Origin: Ruminococcus bovis
GTDB lineage: Bacteria; Bacillota; Clostridia; Oscillospirales; Acutalibacteraceae
DNA length: 64,000 nt
Direction of reading: 5' to 3'
Assembly (NCBI RefSeq): GCF_005601135.1
Contig: NZ_CP039381.1
Span: 1,051,941-1,115,940 of the forward strand
A program made the position numbers and the translations under genes. The notes beneath the pieces are model-generated. The model had not been told where the DNA came from and made no database searches. It worked only from the letters and a program-made list of their open reading frames with translations. Shown here one piece after another: positions 37,184 through 46,577 of the stretch (its first letter is position 1; the number at the start of each line of letters is the position of its first letter).

Positions 37184-38539
37184 TTATTCTGTAATTGCTT
37201 CTACAATTTCTTCAAAGTGCATAGAATGACTTGCTTTTATAAGGATTGCATCATTGTCTTTCAGAATACTTGGTAATTCTTTAATCAAACTTTCGTTATT
37301 ATCAAAGTGATAACCCTTAGTATTCTTTAACTGACTTTGCATTTCTTTTGCTAAGTCACCAACTGTAATCAGCACATCAATCTTACATTCTTCAGCTTTA
37401 GCACCAACTTCCTTGTGCAAGAGGATTTCATCTTTGCCAAGTTCCTTCATATCACCAAGGATACATACCTTTCTTGGATTGCTAAAGTTAGCAATTGTGT
37501 CAATAGATGCTTTAGTTGAAGTAGGGTTAGCGTTGTAACAGTCATCAATTACTGTGTATTTGTCAGTTTTGATAACATTGTTTCTGCCACCGATTGTACT
37601 GTAGCTTTCGATACCTCTGACAATTTCTTCATCAGTCATTCCAAGGTATTTACCGATAGCAACTGAAGCCATTGCATTTGCTACCATATGGTTACCGATA
37701 GCAGGTACAGTAACAGGAATACTTTTGCCATCAAAATGCAGATTACACTTGATGCCATTTTCACTATTGTTTTCTATAATTTCACCGTAATATTTGTTGG
37801 TGTCATTTAGACCGTAGAAAGTAGGGACAATGCCTTTGTACTCTTTAACGGTATTTAACTTGTCGTCATCGCCACACAAGAAGATTTTGCCGTCTTTCTG
37901 TATATTTTTAAACATTTCTGTTTTAGCCTTTAGTACACCATCTCTGTCACCTAAATTTTCTAGGTGGCAACAGCCAATGTTAGTGATAACACAAATATTA
38001 GGTTTAACTATTTTAGAAAGTCTGGTCATTTCACCAAAATCGGAAATACCCATCTCAATAATAGCTACTTCTGTATCTTCTTCCATAGCAAATAGTGTAA
38101 GTGGTACACCAAGCTCATTGTTAAAGTTGCCTTGTGTTTTGTGTACCTTAAATTTTTCCTTTAATACTGATGCCAACATTTCTTTAGTGGAGGTTTTACC
38201 TACACTGCCTGTTACACCGATGAAAGGAATTGTGAAAAGGCTTCTGTAGTATTCTGCAATATCCTTAACTGCTTGTAATGTACTTTCTACAACAATTTGA
38301 GGAATATCACAATCAATTTTTTCTTCAACTAATGCACAAACTGCACCTTGATTGTATGTCATAGGTACAAACTTGTGACCGTCAACCTTTTCACCTTTAA
38401 TAGCAACAAACATAGAATTTTCTTTTGCTTGTCTTGAGTCAGTAACAATAGAAGTTACCTTAGTATTTAGTTTTTCTTCTGCACCGATAAAGTTACCGTT
38501 ACAGCTATCTAGTATTTCTTTTATAGTTATAGCTTTCAT
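37184..38539 (-). CDS. murF: UDP-N-acetylmuramoyl-tripeptide--D-alanyl-D-alanine ligase
   Basis: A 451-residue Mur ligase that adds the D-Ala-D-Ala dipeptide to the UDP-MurNAc tripeptide in the cytoplasm. Motifs: substrate domain DSRQAKENSMFVAIKGEKVDGHKF, the ATP loop FIGVTGSVGKTSTKEML, NFNNELGVPLTL, EMGISDFGEM, and VIDDCYNANPTSTKASI near the central/C-terminal domain junction. It begins 1 bp after the ddl stop, so the dipeptide maker and dipeptide user are co-translated. Confidence 0.97.
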   Translation of the reverse strand: MKAITIKEILDSCNGNFIGAEEKLNTKVTSIVTDSRQAKENSMFVAIKGEKVDGHKFVPMTYNQGAVCALVEEKIDCDIPQIVVESTLQAVKDIAEYYRSLFTIPFIGVTGSVGKTSTKEMLASVLKEKFKVHKTQGNFNNELGVPLTLFAMEEDTEVAIIEMGISDFGEMTRLSKIVKPNICVITNIGCCHLENLGDRDGVLKAKTEMFKNIQKDGKIFLCGDDDKLNTVKEYKGIVPTFYGLNDTNKYYGEIIENNSENGIKCNLHFDGKSIPVTVPAIGNHMVANAMASVAIGKYLGMTDEEIVRGIESYSTIGGRNNVIKTDKYTVIDDCYNANPTSTKASIDTIANFSNPRKVCILGDMKELGKDEILLHKEVGAKAEECKIDVLITVGDLAKEMQSQLKNTKGYHFDNNESLIKELPSILKDNDAILIKASHSMHFEEIVEAITE

Positions 38540-38540
38540 A

Positions 38541-39590
38541 TTACTTGTACTTCTTTAATGATACTTCAATAATCTGTTCGCATAGGTCTTCGTAATTTGT
38601 ACCGAGAACTAATGCTTCCTGTGGTAGTAGACTTGTAGGTGTCATACCCGGTAGTGAATTAGCCTCCAGACAGTATGTATTGTTATCTTTATCTAGTAGG
38701 AAGTCAATTCTTGCATAAGAGTCAAGGTTAAGTGCCTTGAATGCCTTTTCAGCTTCACTTTGCATTTTCTTTGTAACTTCTTCTGATAATTCGGCAGGAC
38801 ATACATCCTTAGTTTTACCTGCCTGATACTTGTTTACATAATCATAGAAACCACTTTCAGGGATAATTTCAATAATAGGAAGAGCTTTGCCTTCGATTAA
38901 ACCGATAGAAAATTCTCTACCTTTAATATATTCTTCAACAACAACTTCATCTTCCCAAGCAAAAGCATCAGCCATAGCTTTGTCAAAGTCTTTCTTGTCT
39001 TCAACAATAGAAACACCAACAGAAGAACCACCATTACAAGGCTTTACAACACAAGGGAAGTTGTTCCACTTATCAATTGCACCGTTTTCCTTATCTGCAG
39101 GAGTAAAGATTTCACCTTCAGGAACAGAAACTCTGTTTTGCTTTAGAACGCTTTTTGTAACACCCTTGTTCATTGCAATTGCACAACCAAGGTAGTTAGG
39201 ACCTGTATATTTAATTCCAAGCATATCAAGTGTAGCTTGAATTTGACCATTCTCACCAACACCACCGTGTAAAGCTAAGAAAGTAATATCTGCTTTTCTA
39301 CAAATATCAGCAACATTGTCACCAAGAAAACAGTCACTCTGATTCTTTCTTGATGACTTAACAGCTTTTAAATCAGGTACAAGTTCATCAACGGTTATAT
39401 CACCGGCAAATGAATAGTTGTTTTCAAATAGTTCGTCAATATTACAAGGTGATTCCTCATAACCCATAAATACATCAAGAAGAACAACATTGTGACCTTT
39501 CTTTCTTAATGCGTTATATACTTGCTTACCGGAAACTATGGATACATTTCTTTCACTACATAGTCCACCGGCTAATACTACAATTTTCAT
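38541..39590 (-). CDS. ddl: D-alanine--D-alanine ligase
   Basis: A 349-residue ATP-grasp ligase joining two D-Ala residues for peptidoglycan. Motifs: VLAGGLCSERNVSIVSG, LALHGGVGENGQIQATLDMLGIKYTGP, PCVVKPCNGGSSVGVSIV, EEYIKGREFSIGLIEG and YCLEANSLPGMTPTSLLPQEA. An insertion of about 35 residues (around 55-90, FENNYSFAGDITVDELVPDL...) makes it longer than the usual 305 or so. The AGGAGAG ribosome site supports the ATG at 39590. First gene of the ddl-murF operon; promoter at 39636-39664. Confidence 0.96.
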   Translation of the reverse strand: MKIVVLAGGLCSERNVSIVSGKQVYNALRKKGHNVVLLDVFMGYEESPCNIDELFENNYSFAGDITVDELVPDLKAVKSSRKNQSDCFLGDNVADICRKADITFLALHGGVGENGQIQATLDMLGIKYTGPNYLGCAIAMNKGVTKSVLKQNRVSVPEGEIFTPADKENGAIDKWNNFPCVVKPCNGGSSVGVSIVEDKKDFDKAMADAFAWEDEVVVEEYIKGREFSIGLIEGKALPIIEIIPESGFYDYVNKYQAGKTKDVCPAELSEEVTKKMQSEAEKAFKALNLDSYARIDFLLDKDNNTYCLEANSLPGMTPTSLLPQEALVLGTNYEDLCEQIIEVSLKKYK

Positions 39591-39635
39591 TTCTTACTCT
39601 CCTATATATCTTAGGCTAAATTTTAATACCGTTTT

Positions 39636-39664
39636 ATTATAATACATTTAATATGAAAATTCAA
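39636..39664 (-). promoter_or_regulatory. Promoter of ddl-murF
   Basis: Minus strand: TTGAAT (39659-39664), 17 bp, TATAAT (39636-39641). Confidence 0.75.
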
Positions 39665-39711
39665 TTGACATATATACAAAGTAAAGTTTGATTTAAAGTT
39701 CTTATTTATAC

Positions 39712-39892
39712 AATGTGGGAAATCCACAACTTGCATTTATATTGTATATAAGAATTAAAAAGTCAGTATTTATGGGGTTTATAATTAAACTGTTCAATTA
39801 TACAAATGAATGTTAAATAATTGTTAGCTTTTTGTTTTCCAACATTTAATCTGTGTAAAACAAATAAGCAAAGGTAAAATGTGGGAAATCCA
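39712..39892. repeat. Two 15-bp direct repeats, candidate operator pair
   Basis: AATGTGGGAAATCCA occurs at 39712-39726 and again at 39878-39892. The first copy is part of the inverted repeat TGTGG-N5-CCACA. A weaker relative, ATGTGGAAA, lies at 39988. All are upstream of the sugar operon promoter and may bind its regulator. The rest of 39591-40083 is AT-rich and gene-free. Confidence 0.5.
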
Positions 39893-40083
39893 AATTGCTA
39901 AATACAGGTAATATAGGGGTAACTTTATTAACAGTTAGTTCATTAACAGAAAAATACATAGTCATAATAGTATAAAAATAGTCAGATATGTGGAAACTAT
40001 TATATTTATATTGGCACAATGCACAAACGAAAGAACCTTTTGTTGTACAAGCCTACAAAAGTCCGAAAAAAAGAAAATAATGT

Positions 40084-40112
40084 TTGAAATCAACAAATAG
40101 TGGGTGTATTAT
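40084..40112 (+). promoter_or_regulatory. Promoter of the sugar/polyol operon
   Basis: TTGAAA (40084-40089), 17 bp, TATTAT (40107-40112). A small hairpin GCCCTT/AAGGGC (40133-40149) lies in the 5' leader. Confidence 0.7.
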
Positions 40113-40179
40113 ATAGGTGTCAAATAAATAAAGCCCTTCGGTAAAGGGCAAAAAATTAATTCATAAAGGAGATTTATTT

Positions 40180-41277
40180 ATGCATGCTTTAAAAAGATTC
40201 GGAACAGCATTTGGTGGCTACAAGATGATGGAAAACTATCCAGAACCAGAATGTGGTCCAGACGACATTATCCTTGAGATCAAGGCAGCAGCAATTTGTG
40301 GTGCTGACATGAAACACTGGGGTGTTGACAACGGTTATGATGATACAAACTGTGAAGGTCAACAGCAGTCAGTTCGTGGTCATGAATTTGCCGGTGAAAT
40401 CGTAAAGGTTGGCGAAAATGTAAAAGACTGGCACGTAGGTCAGAGAGTTGTATCAGACAACAGTGCTCATGTTTGTGGTGTTTGCCCAGCTTGTGAACAG
40501 GGTGACTTCCTATGTTGTGAACACAAGGTTAACCTTGGTCTAGACAACAACACATGGGGTGGTGGTTTCTCAAAGTACTGTAAAGTACCTGGTGAAATCC
40601 TAGCAATTCACAAACACGCAATTTGGGAAATCCCAGAAGGTGTTAAGTATGAAGAAGCAGCAGTTCTTGATCCTATCTGTAATGCTTACAAGGCAGTTGC
40701 TCAGCAGTCTCACCTAATTCCTGGTCAGGATGTTGTAGTATTCGGTACAGGTCCTCTTGGTCTATTCTCAGTACAGATTGCAAAGCTAATGGGTGCTGTA
40801 AACATTGTTATGGTTGGTCTTGACGATGATGTAGAAGTTAGATTCCCTGTTGCTATGGAACTTGGTGCTACACATTGTGTTAACGGTTCTAAGGAAGATG
40901 TTGTTGCTAGATGTACAGAAATCTGTGGCAGAGATAACCTAGGTTTAGTTATTGAATGTTCAGGTGCTAATGTAGCTCTTAAGCAGGCTCTTGAAATGAC
41001 AAGACCAAACGCAGAAATCGTTAGAGTTGGTATGGGCTTTAAGCCACTTGAATTCTCAATCAACGATGTAACATCTTGGAACAAGAGCATTATCGGTCAT
41101 ATGGCTTATGACTCAACTTCTTGGAGAAACTGTATCAGACTTCTTCAGTCAGGTCAGATTAAGGTTCAGCCAATGATCACTCACAGAATTGGTCTTTCAC
41201 AGTGGAAGGAAGGCTTCGATGCAATGGCAAAGAAGAAAGCTATTAAGGTTATCTTCCATTACGATTACAACGACTAA
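40180..41277 (+). CDS. Zinc-dependent polyol/alcohol dehydrogenase (MDR family)
   Basis: A 365-residue medium-chain dehydrogenase. The N-terminal catalytic-zinc segment is AAAICGADMKHWGVD with GHEFAGEIVKVG. The structural-zinc cysteines are in CGVCPACEQGDFLCC. The Rossmann motif is VVVFGTGPLGLFSVQIAK. Such enzymes oxidise sugar alcohols or secondary alcohols with NAD(P). It opens a seven-gene operon (40180-47570) and has AAAGGAG before the ATG. Substrate specificity is not readable; the cluster suggests a hexitol or a rare ketose precursor. Confidence 0.88.
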   Translation: MHALKRFGTAFGGYKMMENYPEPECGPDDIILEIKAAAICGADMKHWGVDNGYDDTNCEGQQQSVRGHEFAGEIVKVGENVKDWHVGQRVVSDNSAHVCGVCPACEQGDFLCCEHKVNLGLDNNTWGGGFSKYCKVPGEILAIHKHAIWEIPEGVKYEEAAVLDPICNAYKAVAQQSHLIPGQDVVVFGTGPLGLFSVQIAKLMGAVNIVMVGLDDDVEVRFPVAMELGATHCVNGSKEDVVARCTEICGRDNLGLVIECSGANVALKQALEMTRPNAEIVRVGMGFKPLEFSINDVTSWNKSIIGHMAYDSTSWRNCIRLLQSGQIKVQPMITHRIGLSQWKEGFDAMAKKKAIKVIFHYDYND

Positions 41278-41326
41278 TAGTTAATTAAAAAGGTATTTAT
41301 ATAAGGTTTATATAGAGGGTATAAAA

Positions 41327-42031
41327 ATGAGAAAACTTTTGATTGCTCCTTCAGTTGGATGCTGTGATTTATTTCATGTTGAAGAACAAATGAAGATAAT
41401 CAATGAAAAATCAGATTTTCTTCATATGGATATTAAAGATGGCGTATATGTTCCAAGTTATGGTATTGGACCTGATTACTTAGATTATCTTAATAAACAT
41501 ATTGATAACCTAAAGCCAATGGATGCTCACCTAATGATTAAACATCCTCAACAGTATCTTGAAACATTCGCTAAAGCAGGTGCTACTTACATTACACCTC
41601 ACACAGATTGTATCGAAGGTGATGCTTTCGTAACAATCAACAAGATTAAAGAGTTAGGATGTAAAGCCGGTGTTGCTTTAAGTCCATCAGTTCCACTGGA
41701 AGCAATCGAGTTTTATCTTCCATTACTTGATAAGGTAACGATAATGATTGTTGATCCCGGCATTTCAGGACAGAAAGTTGATCCTCAGATGTTTGTTAAG
41801 ATTAAGAAGTTGGCAAAGATTAGAAAAGAAAGAAATCTAAACTTCTTAATTGAAGCAGACGGTTCAATGAACAAGGAACTATATGCTCCACTTTATAAAG
41901 CAGGTGCTGATATGGTTATTCTTGGACCTCCTGCTCTTTGGAACAAGGATGAAGATTTCTCAAAGGCTTGGGAAATTATGGAAAATGAAGTTGAAACAGA
42001 ACTTCAGGGTGTCGAAAGGGACGCAATCTAA
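41327..42031 (+). CDS. AlsE-like D-allulose-6-phosphate 3-epimerase
   Basis: A 234-residue TIM-barrel epimerase of the ribulose-phosphate 3-epimerase superfamily. Family blocks: APSVGCCDLFHVEEQ, FLHMDIKDGVYVPSYGIGP with the metal/catalytic Asp, PMDAHLMIKHPQQYLE, ALSPSVPLEAIEFYLPLLDKVTIMIVDPGISGQ with the second catalytic Asp, and EADGSMNKELYAPLYKAGADMVILGPPALW. The DKVTIM and GxxGLW-like ends are closer, from memory, to AlsE than to Rpe. It would convert allulose 6-phosphate to fructose 6-phosphate. It is located between a dehydrogenase and a sugar transporter, which supports a peripheral catabolic role. Confidence 0.85.
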   Translation: MRKLLIAPSVGCCDLFHVEEQMKIINEKSDFLHMDIKDGVYVPSYGIGPDYLDYLNKHIDNLKPMDAHLMIKHPQQYLETFAKAGATYITPHTDCIEGDAFVTINKIKELGCKAGVALSPSVPLEAIEFYLPLLDKVTIMIVDPGISGQKVDPQMFVKIKKLAKIRKERNLNFLIEADGSMNKELYAPLYKAGADMVILGPPALWNKDEDFSKAWEIMENEVETELQGVERDAI

Positions 42032-42082
42032 ATGAGGAATTAAAAGTTACGGAAACTTTTAAAAAATAAAAAGGAGAAAATA

Positions 42083-43495
42083 ATGGGTAAAAAAACAAAT
42101 GCAAACATTGGTGCGAGGTTAGACCGTTTACCTCAATCTAAATGGCATATCAAAATGTGGCTAGTTACAGCATTCGCACTTCTAGTATGCTGGTCAAACG
42201 GTATCGGTGGCGCAGTTCAAAATATTTTGAACGAATTAGGCTGGTTTGAAGGTAGTGCAGGACTACTTGCTATGTGGGGTACTTCTTACACTATTGGTCA
42301 GTTATTCGGTGCACTTATTGGTGGTCCAATCGGTGACAAGATCGGTAGAAAGAAAAGTATTCTTCTTTACGAAGCAATTCACATCATAGCTATGATCGGT
42401 GGTGCATGTTCACCTAACATCTACGTTCTATTCGTATTCAGAGTAATTCAGGGTCTGGCTCTTGGTGCTCTTCTAGTTGTTCTATTTGCCGGCTTTACAG
42501 AATATGTTCCTGGTAAGAACCGTGGTACATGGTCAAGCCGTACATCATTCATCGGCAACTGGGCTCACCCAATCTGCAATGGTATTGCACTTCTAATCGT
42601 TTCAGCCGGTGTTAGCCAGGCTATGAACTGGAGAATCCAGTTTATGATTCCATCAATCCTATCAATTATCGCATCAATCATCATCTACGTTAAATTCCCA
42701 GAATCTCCAAGATGGCTAGAATCTCAGGGTAGAGTAGAAGAAGCAGATGCTATTATGACAAAGATCGAAAAGGAAATCGAAAAGTCAACAGGCAAGGCTC
42801 TTCCTCCAGTACAGGAAGTATCAGAAAAGCCAGTTAAGAAGCTTCCTTATACAGCTCTATTCAAGGGCAAACTACTTAAGAGAACAATCGTTGGTTCACT
42901 TGTACTTATCGGTATGAACACAATCCAGTACACACTAATGAACTGGATGCCTACTCTACTATCAAGCTGGGGCTATGATACAAAAGACTCACAGTTTATG
43001 ACAATGTTTGGTCTATTCGGTGCTCCATTCGGTATCTTCATCGCTTCTCTAATTATGGATAAGCTACCTCGTAAGGTTACCGGTGTTGCTTTACTAGTAT
43101 TAATGGCCGGTTTAGGTATTGCTACAGGTACTTTAGCTCCATCTCTAGGTGTTACAGGTATCATCGTTATGACATTCATCCTAAACACAGTTATTTATAT
43201 GTATGTTTGCTACGCATCAGCAGTTTATGTTCCAGAAATGTGGCCAACATCAGCTAAGCTATCAGGTTCAGGTTTCTGTAATGCAATGGGTCGTGTAAGT
43301 AATGTTATCTTCCTATCACTTATCCCAACAATCGCAGGTACAGTAAGTAATGCTGACGGTACAGCATCATTCAACACACCTGGTAATGTATTTATCGTTA
43401 TCGCAGTTATCGCAGCAGTAATCGCAGTTTCTATCATCTTCCTAGGTGTTGAAACAAGAGGCGAATCTGTTGAAGAAATCGGTAATGTTGACTAA
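42083..43495 (+). CDS. MFS sugar-porter transporter
   Basis: A 470-residue twelve-helix major facilitator. Sugar-porter signatures are visible: GGPIGDKIGRKKSILL after helix 2, RVIQGLALGALLVVL in helix 4, PESPRWLESQGRVEEA before the central loop, and VPEMWPTSAKLSGSG late in the protein. It imports a monosaccharide or polyol without phosphorylating it, which explains the kinase gene in the same operon. AAAAGGAG precedes the ATG. Confidence 0.92.
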   Translation: MGKKTNANIGARLDRLPQSKWHIKMWLVTAFALLVCWSNGIGGAVQNILNELGWFEGSAGLLAMWGTSYTIGQLFGALIGGPIGDKIGRKKSILLYEAIHIIAMIGGACSPNIYVLFVFRVIQGLALGALLVVLFAGFTEYVPGKNRGTWSSRTSFIGNWAHPICNGIALLIVSAGVSQAMNWRIQFMIPSILSIIASIIIYVKFPESPRWLESQGRVEEADAIMTKIEKEIEKSTGKALPPVQEVSEKPVKKLPYTALFKGKLLKRTIVGSLVLIGMNTIQYTLMNWMPTLLSSWGYDTKDSQFMTMFGLFGAPFGIFIASLIMDKLPRKVTGVALLVLMAGLGIATGTLAPSLGVTGIIVMTFILNTVIYMYVCYASAVYVPEMWPTSAKLSGSGFCNAMGRVSNVIFLSLIPTIAGTVSNADGTASFNTPGNVFIVIAVIAAVIAVSIIFLGVETRGESVEEIGNVD

Positions 43496-43572
43496 TTAAA
43501 ATTTATTAAGAGAGAAAATATTAAAAAGCAGGTCTTGAGCAAAAGCTCAAGTTGAGTAAATCTTTATGAGTT

Positions 43573-43596
43573 CGGAGCCTAGGCAACTAGGCTCCG
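43573..43596 (+). other. Intercistronic hairpin with GCAA loop
   Basis: CGGAGCCTAG and CTAGGCTCCG form a 10-bp stem closed by GCAA. No T run follows. It sits in the 123-bp gap before the second dehydrogenase gene and probably marks an mRNA processing or stability point. A smaller hairpin CTTGAGC/GCTCAAG lies just before (about 43533-43550). Confidence 0.7.
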
Positions 43597-43618
43597 GTAA
43601 AGAAAAGGAGTAATAATT

Positions 43619-44674
43619 ATGAAAAATTCTGAAGCAATTTTGGTAACTCCTAAGAAGTTTGAAATCCAGGAATGTCCTGTTCCGGAGCCAAAAGATAATG
43701 AAATATTAATGAAAGTTGAATATGTCGGAATGTGTGGTTCTGACATCCATGGTTTTGAGTTTGGTCCATTTATCCCACCTAAAGATCCTAACACAAAGAT
43801 TGGTCTAGGTCATGAGGTTGCCGGTGAAGTTGTAAAGATCGGCTCAAAGGTTACAAAGTTTAAAGTTGGTGACAAGGTTCTTATTGAACCGGGTGTTCCT
43901 GACAACACATGTGAATACTGCCGTGAAGGTAGATATAACATTTGCCCGGGTGTAGATTTTATGGCAACACAGCCTAACTACAAGGGTGCATTAACACAGT
44001 ATATGACTCAGCCAGAAGAATGGACATATCATATTCCTGAAGGTATGTCAACACTAGAAGGTGCTTTAGTAGAACCTGCAGCAGTTGGTATGCATGCAGC
44101 AATTCTTGGTGGTGCAATGCTTGGTAAGAGTATTGTTATTCTTGGTGGTGGTACAATCGGTTTGATGGTACTACAGGCATGTAAGAGTCTAGGTGCAACA
44201 GATATTACAGTTGTTGATGTTCTTAATAAGCGTCTTGAACTTGCTAAGAAGTTAGGTGCTTCAAGAGTTATCAACGGTAAAGAAGAAGATACTGTTGCTC
44301 TATTAAGATCAGAAGAATTATATGGTGACCATGGTGTTGACCTAGTATTTGAAGCAGCCGGTTCTGTATTTACAGCTCAACAGGCAGTTCAGATTGTTGC
44401 TCGTGGTGGTAAGATTATGATGGTTGGTACTCAGTCAAAGCCAGTACCAATTGACTTCCTAAAGATTAACAGAGAAGTTACAATTCAGACTTCTTTCCGT
44501 TATTGCAACAACTTCCCACAGACAATCGAAGCTATTGCAAGTGGTAAGTTCAATGTTAAGGATATGGTTACTCATATTTACGATTATAAAGATGTACAAC
44601 AGGCATTTGAAGATGCTATTGACCCTGTTAAGAAGGCAGATATGGTTAAGGGCGTAGTTAAAGTAGCTGAGTAA
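43619..44674 (+). CDS. Zinc-dependent sorbitol/polyol dehydrogenase (MDR family)
   Basis: A 351-residue sorbitol-dehydrogenase-type MDR enzyme. Seen: YVGMCGSDIHGFEFGPF with the zinc Cys, IGLGHEVAGEVVKIG with the His-Glu pair, structural cysteines in DNTCEYCREGRYNIC, VEPAAVGMHA and the cofactor loop SIVILGGGTIGLMVLQ. It should oxidise a polyol to a ketose. It is the second dehydrogenase of the operon and differs from the first by more than half its residues. The two may act on opposite carbons or on successive substrates. Confidence 0.9.
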   Translation: MKNSEAILVTPKKFEIQECPVPEPKDNEILMKVEYVGMCGSDIHGFEFGPFIPPKDPNTKIGLGHEVAGEVVKIGSKVTKFKVGDKVLIEPGVPDNTCEYCREGRYNICPGVDFMATQPNYKGALTQYMTQPEEWTYHIPEGMSTLEGALVEPAAVGMHAAILGGAMLGKSIVILGGGTIGLMVLQACKSLGATDITVVDVLNKRLELAKKLGASRVINGKEEDTVALLRSEELYGDHGVDLVFEAAGSVFTAQQAVQIVARGGKIMMVGTQSKPVPIDFLKINREVTIQTSFRYCNNFPQTIEAIASGKFNVKDMVTHIYDYKDVQQAFEDAIDPVKKADMVKGVVKVAE

Positions 44675-44704
44675 AATTACAAAATAAAATAAGGAGAATT
44701 AATT

Positions 44705-45544
44705 ATGTTATCAGATATCAGATATTGGGAAAGAAAAGCAACAGAAGGACATTACGCTATTCCTCACTTTAATGTTTGGAATGCTGAAATGCTAATGGGT
44801 GTTATTGACGCAGCAGAAGAACTAAGAGCTCCAATCATTATTTCATTCGGTACAGGTTTCACAGGCAATACTTCATTTGAAGATTTCTGTTATATGATGG
44901 ATTCAATGGCTAAGAAAGCTACTGTTCCTGTTATTGAACATTGGGATCACGGTCGTAATATGACAATCCTACAGAATGCTGTTAACCACTGTATGAATTC
45001 AGTAATGCGTGACGCATCTGCTCTTCCATATGAAGAAAATGTTGCAGAAATCAAGAGATGTGTTGATTATTTCCACGCATACAACATTCCTGTTGAAGCT
45101 GAACTTGGTCATGTTGGTAACGAAACAGTTTATGAAGAAGCTCTTTCAGAATACCAGTACACAGACCCAACAAAGGCTAAGGAATTTGTTGAAAGAACTG
45201 GTTGTGACTCACTAGCTGTTGCTATTGGTAATGTTCACGGTGTATATTCATCAGAACCAAAGCTAGCTTTCGATGTACTTGAAGCAGTTGCTAAGGAAGT
45301 TGATGTTCCACTAGTTCTACACGGTGCATCTGGTATCGGTGATGAAGATATTAAGAAGGCTATCTCCCTAGGTATTGCTAAGATCAACATTCATACAGAA
45401 CTTTGTCAGGCAGCTATGGAAGCAGTTAATGCTCACAAGGATGAACCATTCCTAGCTATGCAGAGAGAAGTAAGAAAAGCTATCAAAGAAAGAGCTATGT
45501 ACAAGATTAAGTTGTTCGGTGACGACGGAAGAGCTGATGAATAA
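44705..45544 (+). CDS. Class II (zinc) ketose-bisphosphate aldolase
   Basis: A 279-residue FbaA/GatY-type aldolase that splits a ketose 1,6-bisphosphate (fructose, tagatose or a relative) into dihydroxyacetone phosphate and glyceraldehyde 3-phosphate. Catalytic/zinc motifs: VIEHWDHGRN (Asp-His), VEAELGHVGNE, AIGNVHGVY with a zinc His, and LVLHGASGIGDEDIKKAI with the third zinc His. AIPHFNVWN near the N terminus is typical. Its stop overlaps the kinase start by one base, implying coupling. Confidence 0.92.
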   Translation: MLSDIRYWERKATEGHYAIPHFNVWNAEMLMGVIDAAEELRAPIIISFGTGFTGNTSFEDFCYMMDSMAKKATVPVIEHWDHGRNMTILQNAVNHCMNSVMRDASALPYEENVAEIKRCVDYFHAYNIPVEAELGHVGNETVYEEALSEYQYTDPTKAKEFVERTGCDSLAVAIGNVHGVYSSEPKLAFDVLEAVAKEVDVPLVLHGASGIGDEDIKKAISLGIAKINIHTELCQAAMEAVNAHKDEPFLAMQREVRKAIKERAMYKIKLFGDDGRADE

Positions 45545-46509
45545 TGAGTGAAAAGAAGTTAGATGTAATATGTCTTGGTGCAGCAGTAGTTGATATTCCT
45601 CTAAGACCTGTATCAAGAGATATGTTTGATATTGAATCCTACCCTGTTGATAAAATTGCAATGACTGTTGGTGGGGATGCAATGAACGAAGCTACTATTA
45701 TTAGCAGACTTGGCTTTAAGACAGGTATCATCGCTTGTATTGGCGATGATGCTGCCGGTCAGTTCATTCTTCGTTCTTGTAAAAAAGACAACATTGATGT
45801 TGAAGGTATCAAGATTGACCCTAACATTGATACATCAATGAACATTGGACTTGTTACTGAAGATGGCGAAAGAACTTTCGTTACTAACAGAAACGGTAGT
45901 CTATGGAAAGAAAATATTGAGCATGTTGATTTTGAAAAAATGAAACAAGCCAAGATTCTTTCTCTTGCAAGTATTTTTAACTGTCCTTTACTAGATGGTA
46001 AAGCACTTGTTGAAATCTTCAAGGTTGCTAAAGCAGAGGGTATGACTATCACTGCTGATATGATTAAGCCAAGACTGGGCGAAACCCTTGATGATATTAA
46101 AGAAGCACTTAGTTATGTAGATTATTTCTTCCCTAACTTTGATGAAGCTTGTCTGATGACAGGTGAAACAGATGAAGCTAAGGTTGCAGATGTTCTTTAT
46201 AACTGTGGTGTTAAGAATGTTGTTATGAAGATAGGCAAGAGAGGTTGTTATATTCGTAACGCTGACGGTGCTATGATTGTTCCGGCTTGTAAAGGCGTTA
46301 CAGCTATTGATACAATCGGTGCAGGTGACAACTTTGCATCAGGCTTTATTTCAGCAATTCTTCAAGGTAAAAACATTCGTGAATGTGGCGTATATGCTAA
46401 CTGTACTGCTGCTATTTCAGTTCAACACACAGGGGCAACATCCGGTGTTCAAAACAAGGAAATGGTTGAAGAAATGTTAGCAAAGTACCACAGAGATTAT
46501 ATTCTTTAA
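45544..46509 (+). CDS. PfkB-family sugar kinase
   Basis: A 321-residue ribokinase/fructokinase-type enzyme. The N terminus has VGGDAMNEATIISRLGF, the PfkB substrate-binding block. The C-terminal signature DTIGAGDNFASGFISAIL carries the catalytic Asp and anion hole. YFFPNFDEACLMTG is the middle motif. It probably phosphorylates the ketose made by the dehydrogenases, giving the substrate for the epimerase and aldolase. The ATG overlaps the aldolase stop (TAATG). Confidence 0.92.
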   Translation: MSEKKLDVICLGAAVVDIPLRPVSRDMFDIESYPVDKIAMTVGGDAMNEATIISRLGFKTGIIACIGDDAAGQFILRSCKKDNIDVEGIKIDPNIDTSMNIGLVTEDGERTFVTNRNGSLWKENIEHVDFEKMKQAKILSLASIFNCPLLDGKALVEIFKVAKAEGMTITADMIKPRLGETLDDIKEALSYVDYFFPNFDEACLMTGETDEAKVADVLYNCGVKNVVMKIGKRGCYIRNADGAMIVPACKGVTAIDTIGAGDNFASGFISAILQGKNIRECGVYANCTAAISVQHTGATSGVQNKEMVEEMLAKYHRDYIL

Positions 46510-46516
46510 AATAGCC

Positions 46517-46542
46517 GTAGCCTTTAGGCAACTAAAGGCTAC
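46517..46542 (+). other. Intercistronic hairpin with GCAA loop
   Basis: GTAGCCTTTAG and CTAAAGGCTAC form an 11-bp stem closed by GCAA, with no T run. Its design matches the hairpin at 43573-43596 in the same operon. Confidence 0.7.
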
Positions 46543-46577
46543 ATTAAAATAAATAGTTTTAGAAAAAGGTGATTAAA

